This document shows, piece after piece, positions 1 to 8,700 of a DNA stretch of 64,000 nt. A program made the translations under genes and the position numbers. The notes under the pieces were generated by a model, which saw nothing but the letters and a program-made list of their open reading frames with translations, did not search any database and had not been told where the DNA came from. How positions within the stretch are numbered: the stretch's first letter is position 1; each line of letters opens with the position of its first letter. The DNA comes from Propionibacterium sp. (lineage in GTDB: Bacteria > Actinomycetota > Actinomycetes > Propionibacteriales > Propionibacteriaceae). The stretch is from contig JAAYVB010000001.1 in the NCBI GenBank assembly GCA_012517405.1, positions 62,001 through 126,000 on the forward strand, read 5' to 3'.

Positions 1-213
1 GGCATCGAGATGGGTGGACGTCTGCACAGACAAGGCCCTCCACCCCTTGGCTGTGTTCACGGCTTGGACATGAACTGGGCTAGCGTCTTCTTCACATCGT
101 CGAAGATGCGGTGCCTGCATTCATGGCATTCAGGCCGCCGTCAAGCGGATCCAGTTCGTTGCTCATGGTTTTATGTCAATGCGTTGTCTCGTCCACTAAA
201 ACTGAACTCATCA
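1..213. other. Gene-poor left edge with small coding-like remnants
   Basis: No complete gene is recognisable. On the minus strand a 24-codon ORF starts at 166 (MSNELDPLDGGLNAM...) and stops at 92. In a neighbouring frame the reading HRIFDDVKKTLAQFMSKP ends at a stop at 57-59. Together these look like the two halves of one short frameshifted protein, but the pieces are too short to identify. The long plus-strand reading through this stretch has a Ser/Arg/Cys-rich composition typical of a shadow frame. Confidence 0.25.
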
Positions 214-441
214 CTAGCCCGGGACCGAGCGGGCATCGGGGGAGGCCGACGAAACGCAGATGAACCGTTGTGGATCCGCCTCTGCGTGGATAGGCTCCGG
301 TATCTCATACCTGCCTCCGCAGATGAGTTCGACTTCGGCAGCCACGATTCCCGAGTGGACCCATGCGGGTATCGCCGGGAACAGCCCATATGGGACGACG
401 GTGAAATCGGTCCACGTACTCTCGATTCCCTCCAGTGCCCG
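214..441 (-). pseudogene. Coding-like fragment downstream of the SIR2 gene
   Basis: Directly downstream of the SIR2-family gene, on the same strand, one frame reads as ordinary protein (ALEGIESTWTDFTVVPYG..., later VAAEVELICGGRYEIP) and ends at a stop at 214. It has plausible GC3 and no stop over about 75 codons. There is no ATG, GTG or TTG at a sensible place in this frame just after the SIR2 stop at 486, so the start is either lost or in another frame. It could be the tail of a decayed second gene of the SIR2 operon. I do not recognise the family, and a chance open frame is possible. Confidence 0.25.
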
Positions 442-485
442 GCCAAGCGAGCGGGGAACGTGTGGGCAGAAGCTGGAGGAGCGCG

Positions 486-2045
486 CTACCGGTCGGCTGC
501 CGAGGGTTGCCAGCCGAGGTCGTCCATCAGGTCGCGCACCGCCTGGGCGCCGGAACTGCCCTGCCACTGCTCGGCAGTGGCACGGAGCTGGGTGAGAGCC
601 TCCGCGAGGACCCGGTCCTGATCGGTGCCGTCCTGCTGGTAGCCCGGGTCGAGGAGATAGCTGGCCCGGCCACGTCCGGCGATCTGGCACCGCCAAGCAA
701 CGCGATCGAGCAGGATCTCGAGCTGGCGGGCAGCGGCAGTCAGGTCGTGATCGCTGCGCAGATGGTGGTAATCCAGCTCGGCATACGTGCGCCCCTTAGG
801 CGGGCACAACCCGATCGCGGTGCCAGCTTTGGCGTCTGCGGGCTGGTCGGTGGCCAGATCGCGCACCTTCTGCGCGGCCTGGGACATGGCGAGGAAGTCG
901 TCGTCGGCGAACCCGAACCCGACGAACAGCAGATGGCTCGTCAGCATCAGGGTCTGCACCACGCCGCGCAGCGCCGGGAGATCATTCTCGAGCGCGTCGT
1001 ACTGGCCTCGGGTCAGCACGATCGTCTTGGGGTAGGCGACGTCACCGTGGAGCTTGAGCAGCCACGGCCCGCCGCCGATGACCAACTGGCGGGCGATAAC
1101 CCGCAAAGGCTCATCCTGGTGGATCACGATGGCGGCGTTCTCGAAGCAGGGGTCGTAGTTGGTGGTCACCAGCGACGGCGTCCGCAGGTCGACCAGCAGC
1201 GCGTGGGCGAGGGCGTGCTTGCCGGTGGTGAGCTTCTTGGCCACCTCGTCGTTCAGGTCCGGCCGGTTGAGGTCCTGGGCGACCTGCGGGTAGTCGGTCT
1301 CCTCGGTGAACACGAGCTTCTGGTCAGGCGACAGGCCCTGGAGCAGGTCCTTCCAGCTGGGGAACCCGACCGGGCGGCTCACGCCGGCTCCGGCGAACAC
1401 CGACAACTCCCCGTGGGCGGCCTTCGTCCCGAGCTCATCGGCCAGCTCTCCCTGTTCCGGGGTCAGCTCCGGCCAGAAGTCCGCGCCCAAGTCACGGGTC
1501 CTGCGCTGGCGCTCCCACTGGGCGGCGGCGAAGTCGGCGGTGCGCCGCAGGGTGAGGGCGACGTCGACCGGGTGAATCGTCACGAAGTCGAGCAGCTGAC
1601 CGACCAGTTCACGGACGGCCTCGGCCCGGCGCCCGGGGAACTTGCCCTGACCGACGCCGAGGATCGGCAACGCGACCAGCGGCAGCGCCCGGCCGCCGTG
1701 CCGGGTGGCGCGGGCGGCCGCGCGGCGCACGGCGTCCAACGACCTGGACACCATCGCCGGGATGCTCTCGACGCCGACGGTATCGACCAGCACCCGCAGG
1801 CCCACCACCTGGTCGGGGGAAGGGTCCTTCGGGGTCGGGTCGGGCAGCACCGCGACGCCGTCCTCGAGCTGGACGCCTTCGGGCCGGAACCACTCATGCT
1901 TGGCCTGCCAGGGCGCGCCGGGCTCGACGAATGGACGCCACGTGCCAGTCACATGGAGCTCACTGTCGCATGGGATGAGGAACGCATCGGCGGCGAGCCT
2001 TGTCAGATCCGCCTGCACCACGAAAAGATGCCCACGATCAGCCAT
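486..2045 (-). CDS. Macro-like / SIR2-like fusion protein, probable NAD-directed defence effector
   Basis: A 519-residue cytoplasmic protein with no signal or membrane segment. Residues about 1-165 resemble a Macro-type ADP-ribose-binding fold: an opening strand then QADLTRLAADAFLIPCDS, and a late glycine loop LPILGVGQGKFPGRRAEA. Residues about 205-480 form a SIR2-like domain, with FAGAGVSRP at 217-225, TTNYD at 294-298, KLHGD at 331-335 (His333 is the likely catalytic His) and VGFGFADDDF at 375-384. SIR2-like domains of this kind commonly hydrolyse NAD in anti-phage systems such as Thoeris and DSR. Pairing with an ADP-ribose reader suggests it senses or handles an NAD-derived signal, which is inference. 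The only candidate partner is the fragment just downstream. A broken mazF-like gene lies upstream on the other strand, so this edge looks like a small defence patch. Confidence 0.75.
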   Translation of the reverse strand: MADRGHLFVVQADLTRLAADAFLIPCDSELHVTGTWRPFVEPGAPWQAKHEWFRPEGVQLEDGVAVLPDPTPKDPSPDQVVGLRVLVDTVGVESIPAMVSRSLDAVRRAAARATRHGGRALPLVALPILGVGQGKFPGRRAEAVRELVGQLLDFVTIHPVDVALTLRRTADFAAAQWERQRRTRDLGADFWPELTPEQGELADELGTKAAHGELSVFAGAGVSRPVGFPSWKDLLQGLSPDQKLVFTEETDYPQVAQDLNRPDLNDEVAKKLTTGKHALAHALLVDLRTPSLVTTNYDPCFENAAIVIHQDEPLRVIARQLVIGGGPWLLKLHGDVAYPKTIVLTRGQYDALENDLPALRGVVQTLMLTSHLLFVGFGFADDDFLAMSQAAQKVRDLATDQPADAKAGTAIGLCPPKGRTYAELDYHHLRSDHDLTAAARQLEILLDRVAWRCQIAGRGRASYLLDPGYQQDGTDQDRVLAEALTQLRATAEQWQGSSGAQAVRDLMDDLGWQPSAADR

Positions 2046-2320
2046 GACTGGACCCTACCGCGTATCCGCGCCGGGAACTCACGGGCCCTCCTCCCGACGG
2101 CCCCGCCCGTCCGCCGACGGTTGGAACTAGCTGCGTTGTGTCAACTGGAAGTGAGCCGACAGAGCACTTGAGTTGGGCCGTGTTCGCGGCTCATGTTGAG
2201 CCGTTTGATCGCCGATTCTCGCGACGGTCCTCATGGAACTCGGCCAGTCCGGCGGGCCGACCCCCACGCACTTGATCCGCGCCCAAGAGTGGGCAAGGGG
2301 ACACGAGCGGGAAAGCTACC

Positions 2321-2631
2321 GTGGTAGGAACGGGCGAAGCAAACAGGCGTCGGCCAGCGGTGATCGTGAGCAATGACAATGCCAACGCCACCGCAGCCCG
2401 GCTGGGTCGTGGTGTGGTCACCGTGGTCCCCGTGACGAGCAACACCACTCGGGTCTTCCCCTTTCAAGTTCTCCTCCCCGCTGCCGAAACGGGCATCCAC
2501 GTGGATTCGAAAGCCCAGGCCGAACAGGTTCGTTCGGTCTCGGTCGAGCGGCTCGGCCGCGTAATCGGGCGTCTTTCGACCACCTGATGGCCGAACTGGA
2601 CGACGCGCTCCGCGTCCACCTCCAACTCTGA
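2321..2631 (+). pseudogene. MazF/PemK-like toxin, frameshifted
   Basis: From a GTG at 2321 the reading VVGTGEANRRRPAVIVSND is the conserved MazF/PemK segment (RRPAVIVSND), followed by VVTVVPVTSNT, typical of this mRNA-cleaving ribonuclease fold. The open frame stops at 2585-2587 after GRLSTT. Moving one frame at about 2577 gives DHLMAELDDALRVHLQL and a stop at 2629-2631, exactly the usual MazF C-terminal helix. One missing base therefore appears to have broken the gene. The N-terminal strand normally preceding this segment (RGEIW-VDL-like) is also not found cleanly, since an in-frame stop lies at 2273. No clear antitoxin gene is visible upstream. A sequencing error is an alternative explanation for the frameshift. 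Confidence 0.6.
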
Positions 2632-2718
2632 GCTCACTCACGTCACCGGGTGCTCGGTGACAGGCCGTTTCCACAGCCTGACCGGTGCCACAGCGAACTG
2701 GCCGTCTTGCCCCATCCC

Positions 2719-3927
2719 CTACTGATTCGGGCCGAAATCTGCGTCATGCACCATGCCGAGGATCTGCTGGAGTTCGGTCACGACGACCGCGTTCGGCTCG
2801 ATCGGCACGACCACGGCCTCCCCCGGCGCGGGCGCAGGATCCTGATTGCCTGGTGCCAACAGGGCCGCGGCGTAGGTGACATCGTCCACCCATTCCCGGC
2901 GTTCACCATCGTTGATGATGGACGCGTCGAAGCCGTCATTGAGCGAGTTGAGGAAGAGCGTCTCCATTCGCTTGATCGTGTTTCTCCCCGGTTCGATGAG
3001 ACCGTCGACCCAGGCAGGTGTTTCGGCGCGCTGGAAGTCACGGATGGCGGTGATGGTGTTGTTGCCCGGCACGCCATCCACAGCAAGCAGAGGCAATCCG
3101 CGAGGCGCTCGCCATTGATTCAAGAGCCGCTGCGCGTACTTGGCGTCGGCCCGCCCGTTGGCGCCATTTTGGCCCACGCTGCCCAGCAACGGCGATCGCA
3201 TGAAAAGCAGATAGGCGGCGGCCGCGGGCACCAGCACACCTATGGCGGCACCACGCGTGAGAATGAGTGTGACGATGGCCGCCTTCACCAGCAACAGGAG
3301 AACCGTTTCGTTGACCACCTCCGGGGTCACTTCGACGCAGAACCGGTAGAGCACCAAGGAGTCGGAATCGCGTTCGAAGCGCAGCGATACCTGAGCCGGA
3401 ATGCTGCTGTACTGCCCTCTCCAGAACACTCTGCGGTAGTTCGGGTTGTAGGTGTTCCCCCGCGGTACGGCGCCCCCTTCCGGGTTGGGGTCTGAACAGT
3501 ACGGCATGCCGTGGCCGGCGTTCAGTTCGCAGAAGTTGCGGATCTTCTGCCGGCCGTCTCTTCGTCCCGTCGTTGAGGCGGGCTTGACCTCGTAGAACTC
3601 CCTGAGGGCGCCTTCGTGGGTGATGATGTCCGGGACCATGCTCTTGTCCCCATCGCGGACCTTCCTCTGACGGCAGAAGGCATCGATCAGTGCCTGATCG
3701 ACGTGCGCGTTCTTGAGCTTGAGGAAGCGGGCGAACTGCTCACAGCGATCTCCCTTGACATCGAAGAAGTCCGTTGCACCGGGAGCGTCGAAGACGATCG
3801 GAGCACCACCATTGGACACCCGATGGTTCAGGTAGTCCACCATGACGACCACCTCGACGATGTTGCCGACTATCGACAGGGTTTCGGTGTTCGCTCCCGA
3901 AGCAGAACCTGCGAAGCACTTTTCCAT
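2719..3927 (-). CDS. PD-(D/E)XK-like protein with hydrophobic segments and peptidoglycan-binding-like domain (candidate effector)
   Basis: 402 residues from an ATG at 3927, preceded by a GAGG box; the frame is open further upstream but that part is a shadow of the M23 gene. Residues about 45-135 contain PDIITHEG...FYEVKP, with D100, E113 and K115 in the PD-x12-ExK spacing of restriction-endonuclease-fold toxins. Residues about 205-245 are strongly hydrophobic (two possible membrane passes). Residues about 258-325 resemble a peptidoglycan-binding repeat (AQRLLNQW...VDGVPGNNTITAIRDFQR). The C-terminal 75 residues are unrecognised. It is the last gene of the minus-strand locus, 65 bp after the M23-like gene. 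Nuclease activity is inferred only from the motif; it might instead be a structural wall-anchored protein. No immunity gene is obvious next to it. Confidence 0.55.
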   Translation of the reverse strand: MEKCFAGSASGANTETLSIVGNIVEVVVMVDYLNHRVSNGGAPIVFDAPGATDFFDVKGDRCEQFARFLKLKNAHVDQALIDAFCRQRKVRDGDKSMVPDIITHEGALREFYEVKPASTTGRRDGRQKIRNFCELNAGHGMPYCSDPNPEGGAVPRGNTYNPNYRRVFWRGQYSSIPAQVSLRFERDSDSLVLYRFCVEVTPEVVNETVLLLLVKAAIVTLILTRGAAIGVLVPAAAAYLLFMRSPLLGSVGQNGANGRADAKYAQRLLNQWRAPRGLPLLAVDGVPGNNTITAIRDFQRAETPAWVDGLIEPGRNTIKRMETLFLNSLNDGFDASIINDGERREWVDDVTYAAALLAPGNQDPAPAPGEAVVVPIEPNAVVVTELQQILGMVHDADFGPNQ

Positions 3928-3992
3928 GATGACCTCGAATCCTTCAATGAGGTGGATGGTTGGGACGACATCGTCCGACAGTCCGGGCCACG

Positions 3993-4754
3993 CTAGGCGC
4001 CCACCACAACGAAGCCGGCGAGGCGGAGTTTGGCAGCCAGCACGGCCTTGGTCACGGGATCGGCAGATCCGGTCGGCGGGCTCATCAGCATCACCTGGCT
4101 CTGGAAGGCGGAGACGGCCGCTCGCGTCCGTGGCCCGTTGATCCCATCGATTGGGCCCGGATCGAACCCGAGCGCAGCCAGACCCTGTTGAACGCCGCGC
4201 AGGGACGACAGGTCGATCGTGGTCGGTCCCCCACCGCCTGCGGTGATGCTCGGCGGGGTGCCGTTCTGGAAGAACGTGACCGTCCACGGTCCCGGCGTGT
4301 TGAGGAAGCTGTTGTAGAGGTTGACACCGGTGTATTGGCCGTTCGGGGCGCCGCCGATGATCTCGACGAGGGCCATGTGCAGGTGCGCCGAGATTCCTCC
4401 GGACGCGTAGATCCGGCCCAGGTAGTCGCCGCGGGAGACCCTTGACCCGACCGTGAGCGCGGCCGGCACGCCTGTGATGTGGGTGTAGAAGGCGCCCATC
4501 ATGTCGTTGGGTGAGCGCATGAACAGCTGGGCGCCGTAAACGGCGCCGGTGTCGGCGGCCGGTACGTGCTGCTGCACCTTGGTCAGGTGCGCATCGAATG
4601 CGGCGAACACGCTGGTGCCGGCGGGTGCCGCCAGATCCATGCCGAATGCGATGTACCAGTGCGGACCCTGATGGCCGCCGACCCCTGGCCCGCCGTAGCC
4701 GCCCTGTTGCGATGCGGGACCCAGCGGATGACTCATTTCGATGGTGAATGACAT
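3993..4754 (-). CDS. M23/LytM-like protein with peptidoglycan-binding domain
   Basis: 253 residues; ATG at 4754 behind ACGGAG. Residues about 30-132 follow the lysostaphin/LytM beta fold: GMDLAAPAGTSVFAAFDA, YTHI at 90-93, VSRGDYLGRIYASGG and the AHLHMAL motif carrying His124 and His126. Family members are zinc endopeptidases that cut peptidoglycan cross-links. The first zinc-ligand His of the H-x3-D motif is not where expected: D40 is present but position 36 is Ala, with only His32 nearby, so catalysis is uncertain. Residues about 180-245 form a peptidoglycan-binding repeat (LRGVQQGLAALGFDPGPIDG). There is no signal peptide, which is unusual for a wall enzyme and suggests delivery by another route or lysis. 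It sits between the lysozyme-like gene and the PD-(D/E)XK-like gene. Confidence 0.7.
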   Translation of the reverse strand: MSFTIEMSHPLGPASQQGGYGGPGVGGHQGPHWYIAFGMDLAAPAGTSVFAAFDAHLTKVQQHVPAADTGAVYGAQLFMRSPNDMMGAFYTHITGVPAALTVGSRVSRGDYLGRIYASGGISAHLHMALVEIIGGAPNGQYTGVNLYNSFLNTPGPWTVTFFQNGTPPSITAGGGGPTTIDLSSLRGVQQGLAALGFDPGPIDGINGPRTRAAVSAFQSQVMLMSPPTGSADPVTKAVLAAKLRLAGFVVVGA

Positions 4755-4820
4755 GGTGGACTCCGTTTCGTTGAGATGATCCTGAGTTCGGTGAGTGCTC
4801 GTTCAGGACGCATGGACTGG

Positions 4821-5693
4821 TCAGCCGGCGATCGTCCATCCGTCGGAGGCCAGCGCGCCGGCCAACTCCATCCGCGTGGCCGGGTCATTCCAGGCGCCGT
4901 TGGCCGGCAGACCCACGGCGGTCTGGAAGGACCTGACTCCGGCCTGGGTCTTCGGGCCGTCCCCACCGTCTTGGGGACCGGGGTTGTAGCCCAGCATCCA
5001 CAGGCCGTGCTGAACGGCCAAGACCGAGTCGAGCGCAATGACCAAGTACTCGACGGGCAGGTGCTGGTCGGCGACCTTCTGGGCAAGGAGGAAGTACATT
5101 CGGTCGAGCTTGTTGCGATAGCGGATGGTGCCTTCGTCCGGGTTGAATTTGCACTCCTCCGCGGCCGCTGCCCACCGCCCGCTCGCCACGAACGCCTGGA
5201 ACTTGGGGAAGCGGAACATCGGACCCATCCCCCAGCTCATGCTCAGGGTGCCGAGTTGCGCATTGGCCGGCCATGCCGCGAAGCCGCTGAACTCCGGACG
5301 AGTGATCAGCGTGCGCTCCATCTCCAACAGCTTCAGCTGGACGATGCGCGCGATCTCCGCGTTCGTCACCCGTAGTCGGGTCAGCCCTTCGAAGGCCCTG
5401 TGTCCCTGCGGTGCCAGATCAAGGCGTGCCTTCACCGCGTCCCAGGCGGCCGCCACCTCGGCTGGTGAAGCGGCTGCGCCGGTGCTCTGGTCGTACCAGT
5501 TCAGCTGATTGGCCAGCCGCAAGGATGCCTGACGCTCCGCTGCCGACGGTGCCGAGTTCGGCCGCACGGTCTCGTCGATCTTGTTGCCCATGCCGGTGCT
5601 GACCCAGCCCTTGACGTCCAGGTACATGAAGTTGACGATGCCCTCGAGGGGCTCATTGAAGCGCATCCAGGATTGCCGAACCATCTCGTGCAT
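4821..5693 (-). CDS. T4-lysozyme-like (GH24-type) muramidase with peptidoglycan-binding domain
   Basis: 290 residues; ATG at 5693 with an AGGAG box. The first 40 residues match the T4-lysozyme/pesticin active-site arrangement: E17 in PLEGIV, D26 in MYLDVKG and T33 in VSTGMGN. E17 and D26 have the same nine-residue spacing as E11 and D20 of T4 lysozyme. The helical middle (about 60-215) fits the rest of such a domain. Residues about 222-285 are a peptidoglycan-binding repeat (VQHGLWMLGYNPGPQDG...AGVRSFQTAVGLPANG). No signal peptide is seen. It is 56 bp downstream of the 1089-aa gene and 66 bp upstream of the M23-like gene. Expected role: cleavage of the MurNAc-GlcNAc bond in a target or host wall. 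Confidence 0.7.
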   Translation of the reverse strand: MHEMVRQSWMRFNEPLEGIVNFMYLDVKGWVSTGMGNKIDETVRPNSAPSAAERQASLRLANQLNWYDQSTGAAASPAEVAAAWDAVKARLDLAPQGHRAFEGLTRLRVTNAEIARIVQLKLLEMERTLITRPEFSGFAAWPANAQLGTLSMSWGMGPMFRFPKFQAFVASGRWAAAAEECKFNPDEGTIRYRNKLDRMYFLLAQKVADQHLPVEYLVIALDSVLAVQHGLWMLGYNPGPQDGGDGPKTQAGVRSFQTAVGLPANGAWNDPATRMELAGALASDGWTIAG

Positions 5694-5749
5694 GACTGCT
5701 CCTACTCTGAGTGGGACTGATCCAACAGGATCGACCGGTTTCGGATTGT

Positions 5750-8700
5750 TCAGACGTTCAGCGAGGCGATCTCGCCGATTCGGCCGGCAGGATCGACGAA
5801 CGCGACCCGCAGGCCCAGGACTGCATCCGGGTCGACCGCCACCGGCACCTTCACAACGATGGGGACGACGCCGTCAGACAGTTCAGGCCACGCCAGTTCG
5901 ACCATCGCCGGGCGGATGGTGTGGCCGGGCCACTGGTACCAGATGGCGGCCCGGTAGGGTCCGATCGCCAAGGCGCGCGATCGGGGCGCGTCCGCCACGG
6001 TAATGGTGAGTTTTACCTCGTCCGCGGCATCTCCCGGCTCCCGCAGGACGGTGATTGTGTCGACGTCGGGCCGGTCTGGAGGGTTGGGCGGCAGGTGCAT
6101 CAGGACGCGCGGCGCCGACGGTGGGCTGAGTGGCCGTGGGTGCGGCTGCCTGGCCGCCGGATTCGGCACGGTGACGCCCCCCGGTGGGTCGAGCAGGGTG
6201 ACTCCGGCCGGGATCCGGCGTTCGGGCGGCAGCCGAACCTCTGCCCAGTAGACGTACCGGACGAAGGGCTCCAGCCCTCGGCCGGCGCCGCCATCGTCGA
6301 GGAATGTCGCCTCGAACACGGCGGGCGTCGCGGCTGAGTTGAGGATCTGCATCGGTCCTTCCCGCAGCACCCGCGCATAGACCGGATCTGCGACCTGGCC
6401 GGCCGCGCGCCTGATCCGGAATCGTGGGGGCTCTGTCCCCGCCACACCCGGATCGAACAGACCGGGCTCGTCCCGCTGGAGAGCGCTACGGTCGAATCCA
6501 TCGGTCACGACGCGCAGCGTCGCCGCACCCGTGGCCGGGTCTACGTGACCGTCGATGCGTGGGGCGACCGGGCCACGGCTGTCGGGAACGGCGACCGCCA
6601 CGATGCCACAGCTGTCGAAGGGTGGCTCGGCTCCGTCGGGCCCCAACGGCACGATCCGGAGAAACTGCACCGTCTCCAGGCTGCGCGGCAGCCGGGTGGT
6701 GAAGACCGCCCCGTCTGCTCCGGCCACCACCGGCGATTCGGTCAGCAGCCGAAACGCTGTGCGGTCGATCTGGCCACCGTCGAGCACCCGCCGGCAGCCC
6801 GCCGCCGCGACGCGGCCACGTGAGGGCGCCACCCCTGCGACAGCCTCCGCGACGTCCTGGGGCCGAAGCCTCAGCCCCTGCTGGTCGCTCAAATAGACCC
6901 GATGCTTCGACCCGTCCACAGCGGGCCAGGTGAGCATGAGTTCGACCTCGGACGATGGACCCGGCGCCGAACTCCAGAACAACCCGATGCCCGTCGGGTA
7001 GACCTTCGGTGGACGCGGGTCGGTCACCTCGATGGGCAGTGTCGCGACCTCGGAATGCACACCGGTGGTGTCCGTGAAGTATCCGGTCAGTGTCCAGCGT
7101 CCGCGCTGTTGCGGAGACAGGCGCGGCAACGGCAGTTCGACCTCGGTGAACCCGCTATCTGTGGTTCCTACTGTTCTATTGCTGCCTCCGAGTTTGAGGG
7201 TCAACGACTCGATCGTCCAGGAGCCTGCGGCCAGGTCGTCGATGCGGGGGACGACGATCGCCGATCCCAGCAGTTGCGACTCGGCCGGGGTGAACCTGCT
7301 GGCGGGGAATGGGTGAGGTGTCGCGACCATGAGCCTGATCACGCCGGGGGACTCGTCCGCACTGACCAAAGGGTCGATCTCGGCTCGCTCGAGGTGGTAT
7401 CTGAGCACGGGCGGTGGCGGAACCGGGCGGGGCGGCGGTTCGACGGTGAAATCGACCGGCTGACCAAATCGCCCGAACATGTCCGACGCCCAGACGCGGT
7501 AGTCGAGGGGGCCGACGTCGGGAATGGCTTTGTCGGACAGCAGGCCCGCCGGCTCCAGCGCGCCACCACCCAGCCCCCGCACCCGAGCGGACGGGTCGGT
7601 CTCATGGCCGACGACCCGCGGGACGGCCCGCTGCCCCGGATCACCATCGGCGATATCCAGCTGGTCGTGACGCGCCGTCCACTCGCCGTCGAACTGAGCT
7701 GCCAGGGCGGCCAGGGAGGCGACCTGTGGCTGCGGGAACGCCAGGCTCGCCCGGTACAGCCGCGAAGGGTATCCATCGGTGGCGCTCTGCCAGCGGTGAT
7801 CGACGACCTGGGGTCTGGCGAGGGTCGGCGGCAGCCAGGGCGGCACGGGTGCCACCACCGTGAGGAAGGGGGCCGCGACCAAGCCTTCGTTACGCACGAA
7901 ACGCATCCGCTCCGCGATGGCCGGACGAGGGTCCAGCCCGCTCGAGTTCTCCAGCGCCCACATCAAAGACTCCAGCAGGGCATGGGTTCCCGGACGCTGG
8001 TCATCGTGCAGGGCGGTCAGGTCCAGACCTCGGCGAAGGTACTCGCGGGGATCCAGCGCCAGCAGGCCGACGATGGCTAAGGTGTCCCAGCCGCCCCCGC
8101 CATCCAGGTCGGGCAGATCATCGAACTGCGTTGCGAAGCCGAAGTGGCGGGCCAACCCTGGATCCATCACCGCGGTCTGCAGGGTCCCGAGCCGGGGAGC
8201 GCGAACAACCTGCCGTTTGCCGTTCGGGTCCTGCATCGGCTGGTGCTCGTGCTGCTTCCAGGGCGGCGGCCGATCGTCGACCAGGTGGGCCAGCAGCGTC
8301 TCCAGCCCGCCACCCAACTGCCCCGATGCCAGCATCGCCGCCACCCGCCGCAGTTCCTGATCCGACGAGATGCCCACGTCTTGACCGTCCGGGCGGTCCA
8401 TCGGGTTGAGGCGCTGCGGAGCGCCGCGCTCCACTCGTCCCTCGGCGGCAGTTGAGTCCCCGTGGGCGTACCAGGTGTACTCGCCGTCGATGGGCAGAGC
8501 CAGCACTCCGGCCAGCTCGTGGGAGCCCTCGAACAACTCGTACCAGGGCACGCGCCACGGGTTGATCCCGAGTTGGCTGGAGCTGCCCCACAGGTGCAGC
8601 CGGTGCATGAACGGCCCGGAGAACAGCCAGCGTGGCTCGTCGCGGACGAGGCCGGCGAATCGTCTGCCGCGAGGGCCCAGCACTGCCGCACCCTCCAACC

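Noticed and set aside
2719..4839. Single 706-codon minus ORF covering the nuclease-like gene and beyond
   Set aside because: The N-terminal half is a shadow of the M23-like gene; the real start is ATG 3927 with a ribosome-binding site.
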